Origin: CAIPAT01 sp041665605
Lineage (GTDB): Bacteria > Verrucomicrobiota > Lentisphaeria > Victivallales > Victivallaceae
Direction: 5' to 3'
Length of the DNA: 64,000 bases
Assembly (NCBI GenBank): GCA_041665605.1
Contig: JBAYIO010000015.1
Location: 1-64,000, forward strand
Shown here: in pieces, positions 8,875-16,192 of the stretch
How the letters are laid out: each line of letters begins with the position of its first letter
Position numbering within the stretch: position 1 is the first letter of the stretch
The notes under the pieces: generated by a model
What the model was told of the DNA's origin: nothing
What the model saw: the letters and a program-made list of their open reading frames with translations, nothing else
Databases searched by the model: none
Position numbers and translations under genes: made by a program

Positions 8875-9377
8875 CGCTACACCCTGCACACCATGTGTCC
8901 AAAATGTCCCAAATGGTTGTAAAATTGAAAAAGGTTGTGCTCAGCGAGACTCTATTGTCTCGGAGTGCTGGAAGCGGGAAAAGTTGTTAAAGCATTATGA
9001 TCAAAGACTCTCCAATGTCGGAGTGTTTATGAAAAATGAAGCACGTCATGTTCAACAGGACACCCAAAGTTGTTTGAAAATTTAAAAACAGATATGCTCA
9101 ACGGCACTCCAAAGTATCGGAGTGGTGTATCCAAAATGGAGAATGGGAAGTTCTAAAGTTCGAAATTGCGGGAGTTCTAAAGTTTTAGAATGCAGAAAAA
9201 CAAAAAGCATTGTGCTCAACGGCTCTCTAATTACTCGGAGTGGATTATGAAAACTGATAGATGTTATGCTCAACGACTCTCCAAATTCTCGGAGTGGGTT
9301 ATGAAAACTGAAAGACGTTATGCTCAACCACTATCTAATTACTCGGAGTCGGGTGTCCAAAATGTGGTTTGTGTAGT

Positions 9378-9396
9378 GTCGTCCGTCTCGGACGAC
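9378..9396. repeat. Triloop palindrome, 8-bp stem, covarying with 8829-8845
   Basis: GTCGTCCG-TCT-CGGACGAC is a perfect 8-bp stem. Against the copy at 8829-8845, a C-G pair is replaced by T-A on both arms, so pairing is kept. Both copies share the preceding TGTAGTG. Confidence 0.85.
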
Positions 9397-9612
9397 AATA
9401 TCCCAGAGTTCCCAGGATTCCCAGAACTCCCGGATTACGAAAGCGCGTTGTGCGGGGCCGGTGTCCAAAATGTGCGGGAGCGGTGTCCGGAATGTACCGA
9501 AACGGTGTCCAAAATATGCTGGCGCGGTGTCCAGAATGTTTATAGCATCCCATTATTCCAATTATTCCCGGATCATGGAAAAAATCGCGGTGAACAGGTG
9601 TCCAGTATTATT

Positions 9613-9640
9613 TTTCTAAAAAAATGTTTTTTTTTAGAAA
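9613..9640. terminator. AT-rich hairpin between repeat island 1 and the Rrf2 promoter
   Basis: TTTCTAAAAAAA at 9613-9624 pairs perfectly with TTTTTTTAGAAA at 9629-9640 around a 4-nt loop. It stands directly upstream of the Rrf2 promoter and could insulate it from transcription through the island. It has no GC core, so a terminator role is uncertain. Confidence 0.4.
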
Positions 9641-9646
9641 CCGGTC

Positions 9647-9689
9647 TTGCAATATTTTTTGCCATATGATACTATTAATATGTCAATTA
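9647..9689 (+). promoter_or_regulatory. Promoter and candidate Rrf2 operator of the regulator gene
   Basis: TTGCAA at 9647-9652 and TACTAT at 9670-9675, 17 bp apart, form a promoter. The -10 region lies inside the motif ATATGATACTA-N8-TCAATTA (9664-9689). The same motif with the same 8-bp gap occurs just upstream of cooS at 10153-10178. A repressor bound here would cover the -10 box. Assignment to the Rrf2 protein is inference from position and the shared motif. Confidence 0.65.
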
Positions 9690-9712
9690 TAGATTAAGGA
9701 AGGTGTAAGTTT

Positions 9713-10114
9713 ATGATTACGCGAGAGGCTGATTATGCATTGAGAGTAGTTCTGCGCCTGGCGGCGATGCAGGAAGGGCAATCTTTAAGTACAACCGCAT
9801 TGGCAGAGGAAATGTTTATACCTTATCGTTTTTTAAGAAGAATTGTCCGGAAATTGTGTGATTCCGGCCTGGTGGGGTCGGTCAGGGGCAAAGCCGGCGG
9901 TATTCATTTGCTGGAAAAGCCGGCCAATATCTCGGTACATGATATTCTGGCGGTTTTTGATCCAAGATCGCTGCTGTTTAATAGTTGTTTTACGAATGAC
10001 TGCTGCTGTCCCAGAAAGGAAGATTGCAGGGTTCATCACATGCTGGACCCTGTCCAGAAACTGCTTAATGAGCAGCTTCAGTCAATCAGTTTTGCGGATT
10101 TGTCCAAAAAATAA
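9713..10114 (+). CDS. Rrf2-family Fe-S transcriptional regulator
   Basis: The 133-residue protein has the Rrf2 layout: MITREADYALRVVLRLA at the start, then the winged helix-turn-helix with LAEEMFIPYRFLRRIVRKL and a GSVRGKAGGIHL wing. A cysteine cluster near residues 98-109 (SCFTNDCCCPRKEDC) matches the Fe-S ligand loop of IscR/NsrR/RirA-type members. GGAAGGTG 8 nt upstream fixes the start. The Fe-S cluster would sense redox, NO or iron state. Because cooS follows 81 bp downstream with a matching promoter motif, this is the likely regulator of the CO dehydrogenase operon and of itself. Confidence 0.9.
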   Translation: MITREADYALRVVLRLAAMQEGQSLSTTALAEEMFIPYRFLRRIVRKLCDSGLVGSVRGKAGGIHLLEKPANISVHDILAVFDPRSLLFNSCFTNDCCCPRKEDCRVHHMLDPVQKLLNEQLQSISFADLSKK

Positions 10115-10152
10115 TTTTCAGTATTTTTGTTGTTTTAACTTTTTTTTGTTCA

Positions 10153-10178
10153 ATATGATACTAAATTAGAATCAATTA
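10153..10178 (+). promoter_or_regulatory. Candidate Rrf2 operator at the cooS promoter
   Basis: ATATGATACTA-N8-TCAATTA repeats the motif upstream of the Rrf2 gene with identical spacing, 17 bp before the cooS start codon. TACTAA at 10159-10164 can serve as the -10 box, with TTAACT 18 bp upstream as a weak -35. All 18 specified bases match in both copies. Confidence 0.65.
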
Positions 10179-10195
10179 AAAAAATGGAGGCATTG

Positions 10196-12076
10196 ATGAA
10201 AAGGTGTGCGTCGGCGGACAGTTGTTTTGGAAATTATCTCGAAAAGCGCGGAGATGTAAATACGGCGTTCGACCGGCTGGAGGATCAGTCGGTAAAATGC
10301 GGCTATGGTCAGCACGGAATATGCTGCCGTCTGTGTTCCAACGGCCCGTGCCGGATTACGCCCGATTCCCCCAAAGGAGTTTGCGGCGCGACTGCCGATA
10401 CCATGGTTGCCCGGAATTTTCTGCGTTCGGTAGCCGCGGGGGCGGCCTGCTATCTGCATGTCGCCGAGTCCACGGCCGCCAGGCTGAAATCAATCGCCGC
10501 CGGAATATCGCCGCTTCAGTTACGTTCGGAAAAGTCGGTCCACGAACTTGCGGCGCTGCTGGGAATTGAAGGGAGCAGCACGAACGAGAAGGCCGGCGGA
10601 ATCGCGGATGCCGTGCTGGCTGACATATACCGGCCGCGCGGCGATAAAATGGAACTGGTCAGCAAGCTGGCAATACCTGACCGGGTAAAAAAATGGCGGG
10701 AGCTCGGGATTATGCCGGGCGGCGCCAAAGCGGAGGTCTTTGACGCTATTGTCAAGACCAGCACCAATCTAAATACAGACCCGGTGGACCAGTTGCTGCA
10801 TTGCCTTAATCTCGGCATCAGCACCGGGCTTTACGGCCTCGCCATGACCAATCTGATGAACGACATTATCATGGGAGAGCCGGAAATCGGGATCGCCTCC
10901 ACCGGCTTTTCCGTCGCTTCGCCGGATTACATCAACATTGCGGTATCCGGTCACAGCCATTCGGTTTTCGCCGGACTGATTACCCTGCTTGAATCCGACA
11001 AGGGACAGCAGATCGGGATAAAGGCCGGCGCCAAAGGCATCCGGATTGTAGGCCTGACCTGTGTCGGACAGGATATGCAGCTCAGGGCAAACGCAAGCAG
11101 GAAAGATGTCTTCGCCGGGCAGGCCGGCAACAATTTCACGCAGGAAGCCCTGCTGGCGACCGGCGCGATTGATATGGTAATCAGCGAATTCAACTGTACT
11201 TTGTCCGGCATCGAACCGATTGCGGAAAGGTACAAGATCAAGCTGATCTGCCTTGATGATGTGGACAAACAGAGCAGCGCGGCAATGATCAATGACGTAA
11301 AAGGGCGGGAACTTGAACTGGCGGAGGAAATCTGCGTCATCGCCGCTGACCAGTACCGGCTGCGCCGTGATCAGATAACAATTGATGTGCCGGTGCATGG
11401 TTATGATGATGTCGTCACCGGTGTCAGTGAGAAATCCCTGCTGAAACTGCTCGGCGGCAATCTCGCCCCGCTGATAGAACTGATTAAAAATGGAACCATC
11501 AAAGGCATTGCCGGCATTCTCGGCTGCTCCAATCTGGCGGCGGGCGGGCATGACGTCAACACCGTGGCGCTGACGCGGGAGCTTATCAGCCGGGATATCC
11601 TGGTGCTTTCGGCAGGCTGCACCACCGGCGGACTTGCCAACTGCGGCTATTGCTCGCTTTCAGCCAAAGAACTGGCCGGTCCCGGCCTGAAAGCTGTATG
11701 CGGGAAACTGGGCATTCCGCCGGTGCTGAACTTCGGGCCGTGTCTGGCAATCGGACGTATCGAGATCGTGGTCTCGGAACTGGCCAAGGCCCTCGGCGTG
11801 GATATCCCGCAGCTTCCGGTGGTGATCTCCGCCCCGCAGTGGCTGGAGGAACAGGCGCTGGCCGACGGCTGTTTCGGACTGGCGCTCGGGCTCACGCTGC
11901 ATCTCTCCCAGCCGCCCCCGATTCTCGGATCGGCGATAGTCACTAAAGTGCTGACGGAAGACATGGTCAACATTACCGGCGGCAAAGTGATTGTAGAGAT
12001 GAACCCGGTAATTGCCGCGGACAAACTTCAGCAGGTGATCAATGAAAAGCTTGCCGCTCTCGGCATTGGAGCGTGA
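10196..12076 (+). CDS. cooS: Ni-Fe CO dehydrogenase catalytic subunit, divergent active site
   Basis: The 626-residue protein is a CooS homologue; family members oxidise CO to CO2 at a Ni-Fe-S C-cluster. The N-terminal B/D-cluster cysteines are present (C35, C43, C44, C47, C52, C63, in GICCRLCSNGPCRI). All six C-cluster ligands of the Carboxydothermus enzyme have counterparts: H253, C289, C334, C444, C475, C516. Against remembered CODH-II numbering, however, H93, H96, H99 and H102 align with Y86, V89, S92 and A95, and K563 aligns with Q553. These residues are held to handle protons at the C-cluster, so activity may be altered. The start uses GGAGG at 10186-10190; an ATG at 10184 overlaps it and is unlikely. 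It is followed by cooF and a flavin oxidoreductase. Confidence 0.92.
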   Translation: MKRCASADSCFGNYLEKRGDVNTAFDRLEDQSVKCGYGQHGICCRLCSNGPCRITPDSPKGVCGATADTMVARNFLRSVAAGAACYLHVAESTAARLKSIAAGISPLQLRSEKSVHELAALLGIEGSSTNEKAGGIADAVLADIYRPRGDKMELVSKLAIPDRVKKWRELGIMPGGAKAEVFDAIVKTSTNLNTDPVDQLLHCLNLGISTGLYGLAMTNLMNDIIMGEPEIGIASTGFSVASPDYINIAVSGHSHSVFAGLITLLESDKGQQIGIKAGAKGIRIVGLTCVGQDMQLRANASRKDVFAGQAGNNFTQEALLATGAIDMVISEFNCTLSGIEPIAERYKIKLICLDDVDKQSSAAMINDVKGRELELAEEICVIAADQYRLRRDQITIDVPVHGYDDVVTGVSEKSLLKLLGGNLAPLIELIKNGTIKGIAGILGCSNLAAGGHDVNTVALTRELISRDILVLSAGCTTGGLANCGYCSLSAKELAGPGLKAVCGKLGIPPVLNFGPCLAIGRIEIVVSELAKALGVDIPQLPVVISAPQWLEEQALADGCFGLALGLTLHLSQPPPILGSAIVTKVLTEDMVNITGGKVIVEMNPVIAADKLQQVINEKLAALGIGA

Positions 12077-12078
12077 CT

Positions 12079-12549
12079 ATGAGAAAGAAACTCATCGATA
12101 AGAGCAAATGCGTCGGGTGCAAGAATTGCGAGCTTGCCTGCATAATGGCGCACAGCAAAAATCCATTCCCGTTCATAACCTCCGGCACAGGCGAAATTGC
12201 TCAAGCCAGAAATAAAATCGAGCTTGACGCCGACGGAAAGCTCTTTCCCGAATTCTGCCGCCATTGCGATGAACCTTCATGTGTCGAAGCCTGCATCAGC
12301 GGCGCCCTGACCAAAGGCGGAGACGGCCTGGTGGTCTGCGACCAGGAAATCTGCATCGGATGCTTTATGTGCGTAATGAGTTGTCCCTACGGCATGGCGC
12401 GACCGAGTGTCAGAAACGGCGCCCGCATGGTCAAATGCGACGGCTGCCGCGGACGCGAAACCATGGCATGCGTTGATGCCTGTCCGCAGCGCTGCCTGTC
12501 GCAGGTGGATACCGAAGATGAGCGGAACGGGCAGGTGATCTATGTCTGA
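12079..12549 (+). CDS. cooF: CooF-like 4Fe-4S electron-transfer protein
   Basis: The 156-residue ferredoxin has four cysteine clusters, including CVGCKNCELAC near the N-terminus, CRHCDEPSCVEAC in the middle, then CIGCFMCVMSCPYG and CDGC. This is the CooF/HycB/DmsB-type four-cluster arrangement. CooF accepts electrons from the CooS D-cluster and passes them on. The ATG lies 2 nt after the cooS stop, implying translational coupling; a GTG at 12073 overlapping that stop is an alternative. The final acceptor here is probably the flavoprotein encoded 36 bp downstream. Confidence 0.92.
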   Translation: MRKKLIDKSKCVGCKNCELACIMAHSKNPFPFITSGTGEIAQARNKIELDADGKLFPEFCRHCDEPSCVEACISGALTKGGDGLVVCDQEICIGCFMCVMSCPYGMARPSVRNGARMVKCDGCRGRETMACVDACPQRCLSQVDTEDERNGQVIYV

Positions 12550-12585
12550 ACAGCACATTAAAAATCATATTGCAGAGAGGTGATC

Positions 12586-13842
12586 ATGAAATATGCAATC
12601 ATTGGCGGCAGCGCCGCGGGGATTGCCGCCGCCGCTGAAATCAGGAAACTTGACCGCAAGGGAGAATTGACCATAATATGCAGAGACATGCTTTATTACT
12701 CCAGATGTCAGTTGCACATGGTTGCCTCCGGCGCCGCTTCCGTCGAACAGATCTGCTTGAAACCGGCCGGCTGGGCCGAGGATTTAGACATCAAATTCAT
12801 GGGCGGAAAAACCGTGTCCGGACTGGATACCGCGGCCAAAACAATCAGTCTGGACGACGGACAAACCGTTCTTTATGACCGGCTGCTGATTGCGACCGGA
12901 ACAAAAACATTCTTTCCGCCGCTGGAAGGCATCAGCGGTCCGCTGACTTTCGGACTGCGCAATCTGGCTGACGCCGTCGCGATCAATGAGGCCGGAAAGG
13001 CGGCAAAGAATTTCACCATCATCGGCGCCGGACTGGTCGGCGTGGAACTGGCGGCGGAACTGGTCAAAGCCGGCGTCAGCGTCAATCTGGTCGAACTGGC
13101 CAAATATCCGCTTCCGCTTCAACTAGATCAGTTTTGCGGCGATAAATGTTCAAAAATGCTAGCCGAGGCCGGGGTTAAACTGTATTTCGGCACTCCCGCC
13201 AGGGCGCTGCATCGCAACCGGGATGACGCAAAACCAGTCGCGCTGGAACTCGCTTCAGGGGAGAGAATTGCCACCGATGTCCTGATTTGCGCCGCGGGGG
13301 TGACTGCCAATGCCGATTTTGCCCGCAGGGCCGGAATTGATGCAGGAAAAGGAATAATCATCGACGATCAGTGCCGTACCAATGTGCCGGATGTGTTTGC
13401 CGCGGGCGATGTCGCCGAACATGTGGATACCGTCAACGGCATCAGGCAACTGACGGCAATCTGGCCGACTGCCGTGCGCCAGGGGAAAGTCGCCGGAATC
13501 AATATGGCCGGCGGCACGGCGTCCATCAGAATCAATACCGGGATGAAAACAGCAATGTCCGTAATGGGAACTCATTTCATCTCACTGGGGCAGACCGGCG
13601 TTTCAAAACCGCAATGGAGCAGGCATATATTCAGCAATACCGACAGCCGCGGCAGAGAAAGCATCCGCGTCCTTTATACTGACGGCAATATCCTCAAATC
13701 CGCGCTGCTGTGGGGCAATGTGACTGACGCCGGATTGTATCACGAAGCGATAGTGACCGGACGGGATATCAGCGGCGACTGCCTTTTTCTTGAAGGGCTT
13801 GATGCGGCGAAGCGAGGCAAAGAGACCATGAGTGTTTTCTAA
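12586..13842 (+). CDS. FAD/NAD(P)-binding oxidoreductase of the CODH operon
   Basis: The 418-residue protein is a two-dinucleotide-fold disulfide-reductase-type flavoprotein. The FAD-binding IIGGSAAGIAAAAEI is at the N-terminus, the NAD(P)-binding IIGAGLVGVELAAEL is near residue 145, and AAGDVAE closes the FAD site near residue 275. A Cys in YSRCQLH (near residue 43) sits where NADH oxidases and CoA-disulfide reductases have their active Cys. cooS-cooF-oxidoreductase sets are known from other anaerobes, where the flavoprotein is thought to couple CO oxidation to NAD(P) reduction. AGAGGTGAT upstream supports the start at 12586. The true acceptor is not shown by the sequence. Confidence 0.88.
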   Translation: MKYAIIGGSAAGIAAAAEIRKLDRKGELTIICRDMLYYSRCQLHMVASGAASVEQICLKPAGWAEDLDIKFMGGKTVSGLDTAAKTISLDDGQTVLYDRLLIATGTKTFFPPLEGISGPLTFGLRNLADAVAINEAGKAAKNFTIIGAGLVGVELAAELVKAGVSVNLVELAKYPLPLQLDQFCGDKCSKMLAEAGVKLYFGTPARALHRNRDDAKPVALELASGERIATDVLICAAGVTANADFARRAGIDAGKGIIIDDQCRTNVPDVFAAGDVAEHVDTVNGIRQLTAIWPTAVRQGKVAGINMAGGTASIRINTGMKTAMSVMGTHFISLGQTGVSKPQWSRHIFSNTDSRGRESIRVLYTDGNILKSALLWGNVTDAGLYHEAIVTGRDISGDCLFLEGLDAAKRGKETMSVF

Positions 13843-13871
13843 CTGCTGCAATAATTTAAAAGATTTGCAGC

Positions 13872-15662
13872 TCAGAGGCCTTTTAAGGCAAGATTGGCAA
13901 TTTCCGGGGAAATTCTCTTCAGCACGGCAAGCGATACTTCCAGCGCCTCCGCGGAAGTGGCGCATTTCATGGCTTCCATTGCGGCCTTTTCCGCCTCGTA
14001 CATACTCAGTTTCCGCACGATGCGGCGGACCGAACCCAGCGAAATCGGACTCATGCTCAGTTCATGCACCCCCATTCCGACCAGCAGCGGAGTGTACTGC
14101 GGTTCGCCCGCCATCTGCCCGCAAACGCTCACCCAGATGTTATGCCTTTTCGCGGCCTGGCTAACCCGGTGTATCAGCTCCAGGATTGCCGGATGCGACG
14201 GATGATACAAGTAGGCGACCCGCTCGTTGCTGCGGTCTATTGCCATAGTATATTGAACAAGGTCATTGGTGCCGATGCTGAAAAAATCCACCATTCCGGC
14301 CAATGTATCTGAAATCATTGCCGCCGCCGGAGTTTCGATCATTATCCCGATTTCCATAGCTTTATTAAAATCGCATTGCTCCGAGGTCAACTCATCCTTG
14401 ATATTGTCCATGAACGCCTTGAGTTCAGTAACTTCTTCACTGCAGGAGATCATCGGGAACATGACTTTCAGGTTGCCGCAGGCGCTGGCCCTGAGCAGAG
14501 CACGAAGCTGCGTCCGCAGGATATCCGGCCTTTCCCGGAGGCACAACCTGACCGCGCGAAGTCCCAGAAACGGGTTGGATTCGGAATCGCTGGATATTCT
14601 CTGCTCCAGTTTGTCGCCGCCGATGTCGAGGGTCCTGACTACCACCGGCTCGCCGTCCATTTCCTGAACCAGCTTGCGGTAGGTCTGGAACTGCTCCTCT
14701 TCGGTCGGCATATGATCCGAGTTTATGAATAAGTACTCTGTACGGAACAATCCGACGCCGCTGGTGCCGAATTTCTTGGCAGTGGTGATTTCGTCGAGAC
14801 TTTCAAGGTTTGATGCCAGTTGCACCGTGAAACCGTCAACAGTTTCAGGCCGGAGCCGGCTTTCCCTGACCAGATCTATATAAAACTTGTCTTCCTCTTT
14901 CGACTTCAGTTTATAGAGTTCGAGCGTTTTCGGTTCCGGATTGACAATGATTGTTCCGATGAAGCCGTCAATGATAATTTCATCATCGTCTTCCAGATTT
15001 TCAAAGATTTCCTTAGAAACGCCGACAATTGCCGGAATCTGCATTGATCTGGCAAGAATTGCGGTATGAGAGGTATTGCTGCCGGTTTCCACTGCAAACG
15101 CCAGGACTTTTTCACGGTCCAGCAGCGCGGTATCCGACGGCGTGAGATTGCGGGCGATTATGATTCTTTTCGAAGTCATGCTGTCCAGTGAATGCCGCTT
15201 GGCATTGCGCAGATTGGCCAGCACTCTGGAGGCGACATCCTTGATGTCATCGGCTCTTTCCTTGATATACTTATCCGGCATGACGGAAATCGCGGCAACA
15301 TATCTTTCCACTACTTTAAAGAAAGCATAATCCGCGGTTTTGAGTCTGCGCCTGACCATATCCTGAACTTCGCTCATCAGCATCTGGTCGTCTACAATCA
15401 GCAGATGGGCATCGAAAATGCTGGCCTCGCGCACATCAAATTTGTCCTGCACTTTCTTCTGCAGGATTTCAATCTCGTCGCGTGTTTTGTCCAATGCCAG
15501 GTTGAAATTGGCAATTTCTGACTCAATTTGAGAAGGGGTAATAGGTTTGTCGGTGGATTCGGTATAAGCGGTATTGTATTCTTTAATGACCAGGGCAGGA
15601 CCGACTGCGATTCCGGGCGAAGCCGAAATCCCGTGAAATATAATTTCTTTTTTGGGGTCCAT
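13872..15662 (-). CDS. ptsI: PTS enzyme I (phosphoenolpyruvate-protein phosphotransferase)
   Basis: The 596-residue protein is full length for enzyme I. The phosphohistidine site is in GSNTSHTAILARSMQIP near residue 190. The PEP-binding barrel has GIGLFRTEYLF-like and PMISCSEE segments, and VCGQMAGEP near residue 500 carries the active Cys. It transfers phosphate from PEP to HPr. The HPr gene lies 9 bp upstream on the same strand, so they form an operon. No EII sugar permease occurs in the window, so the pair may serve regulation or permeases elsewhere. Confidence 0.95.
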   Translation of the reverse strand: MDPKKEIIFHGISASPGIAVGPALVIKEYNTAYTESTDKPITPSQIESEIANFNLALDKTRDEIEILQKKVQDKFDVREASIFDAHLLIVDDQMLMSEVQDMVRRRLKTADYAFFKVVERYVAAISVMPDKYIKERADDIKDVASRVLANLRNAKRHSLDSMTSKRIIIARNLTPSDTALLDREKVLAFAVETGSNTSHTAILARSMQIPAIVGVSKEIFENLEDDDEIIIDGFIGTIIVNPEPKTLELYKLKSKEEDKFYIDLVRESRLRPETVDGFTVQLASNLESLDEITTAKKFGTSGVGLFRTEYLFINSDHMPTEEEQFQTYRKLVQEMDGEPVVVRTLDIGGDKLEQRISSDSESNPFLGLRAVRLCLRERPDILRTQLRALLRASACGNLKVMFPMISCSEEVTELKAFMDNIKDELTSEQCDFNKAMEIGIMIETPAAAMISDTLAGMVDFFSIGTNDLVQYTMAIDRSNERVAYLYHPSHPAILELIHRVSQAAKRHNIWVSVCGQMAGEPQYTPLLVGMGVHELSMSPISLGSVRRIVRKLSMYEAEKAAMEAMKCATSAEALEVSLAVLKRISPEIANLALKGL

Positions 15663-15671
15663 TGATAACTT

Positions 15672-15953
15672 TTATTCCTCGTCAAACTTGCGCGTAATCA
15701 GATCAATAATCGCTTTGATTGCAACTTCGCAGTCCTTGCCTTTAGCGGATATTTTAATTACAGTGCCGTAACCGGCCGACAGCATTAATAATCCCATAAG
15801 GCTTTTTCCATTAACTACTTCGCTATCCTTCTCAACGGTTACTTCGCATTCAAAGTTTGAAACTGTCTTGACAAACAAAGATGCCGGCCTGGCATGAAGC
15901 CCAAGCGTGTTTTTTATTTCTATTTCGTGAGAAACTTCGTTTTCTTCCGACAT
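15672..15953 (-). CDS. ptsH: HPr phosphocarrier protein
   Basis: The 93-residue protein has the HPr signatures. The phosphorylatable His is in GLHARPASLFVK (near residue 20), and the regulatory Ser is in NGKSLMGLLMLSAG (near residue 50), the target of HPr kinase in Gram-positives and some Gram-negatives. It accepts phosphate from enzyme I, encoded directly downstream. Retention of the Ser site suggests control by an HPr kinase encoded elsewhere. Confidence 0.93.
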   Translation of the reverse strand: MSEENEVSHEIEIKNTLGLHARPASLFVKTVSNFECEVTVEKDSEVVNGKSLMGLLMLSAGYGTVIKISAKGKDCEVAIKAIIDLITRKFDEE

Positions 15954-16033
15954 CTTCGCCCATCTTTATTTTAACAGTATTCAAACAAATATATCTGCTG
16001 CTTTAAGTTAATGCTGATTAGAACCCTCGCCAT

Positions 16034-16062
16034 AATGTAATTTAAATTCATCGAAAAATCAA
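16034..16062 (-). promoter_or_regulatory. Possible promoter of the HPr-ptsI operon
   Basis: On the minus strand TTGATT (16062-16057) and TACATT (16039-16034) are 17 bp apart, about 80 bp upstream of the HPr start. Each hexamer matches the consensus at four of six positions, so the call is tentative. Confidence 0.35.
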
Positions 16063-16148
16063 GCATCTTTAATGCAATTTCAGCGTTAAAGAATTATTGT
16101 GCCGCCTGTCCCCCTGCCCTGAAACATGTGCGCTCTGTCAGGCTCAAC

Positions 16149-16176
16149 AAAAAAAAAGCCCGCACTGGGCGGGCTT
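16149..16176 (-). terminator. Rho-independent terminator of yajC-secDF
   Basis: AAGCCCGC and GCGGGCTT form a perfect 8-bp stem around a 5-nt loop. On the minus strand it is followed by a run of U, and it lies about 17 bp after the secDF stop codon. Confidence 0.9.
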
Positions 16177-16192
16177 GAACAGACGCAAGTAC

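Larger units (their letters stand above)
8559..9545. repeat. Repeat island 1 (hairpin-rich, probably non-coding)
   Basis: This stretch begins with a 36-nt leader (8559-8594) shared with the island at 48547. One A unit of two GCTCC/GGAGC hairpins follows (8643-8723), with ATATTAATAG after each. Next are about seven B modules of the form TGCTCAACG, CTCC, 6-9 nt, GGAGTG (near 8769, 8936, 8995, 9087, 9210, 9265 and 9319). Strong triloop palindromes occur at 8829-8845, 8858-8874 and 9378-9396. At the right end are scattered GTGTCCAAAATGT-like 10-mers. Short open frames cross it in several phases on both strands with no recognisable protein, so I treat it as non-coding. Confidence 0.8.

Noticed and set aside
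8571..9669. ORFs of 80-160 codons across repeat island 1
   Set aside because: They follow the repeats in changing frames, overlap one another on both strands and resemble no protein family.
10769..11551. 260-codon minus-strand ORF inside cooS
   Set aside because: Antisense shadow of a clearly conserved CooS reading frame.
13845..13873. Terminator between the CODH operon and ptsI (GCTGCAA/TTGCAGC)
   Set aside because: The 7-bp stem has a 13-nt loop, overlaps the ptsI stop codon and has no U tract.
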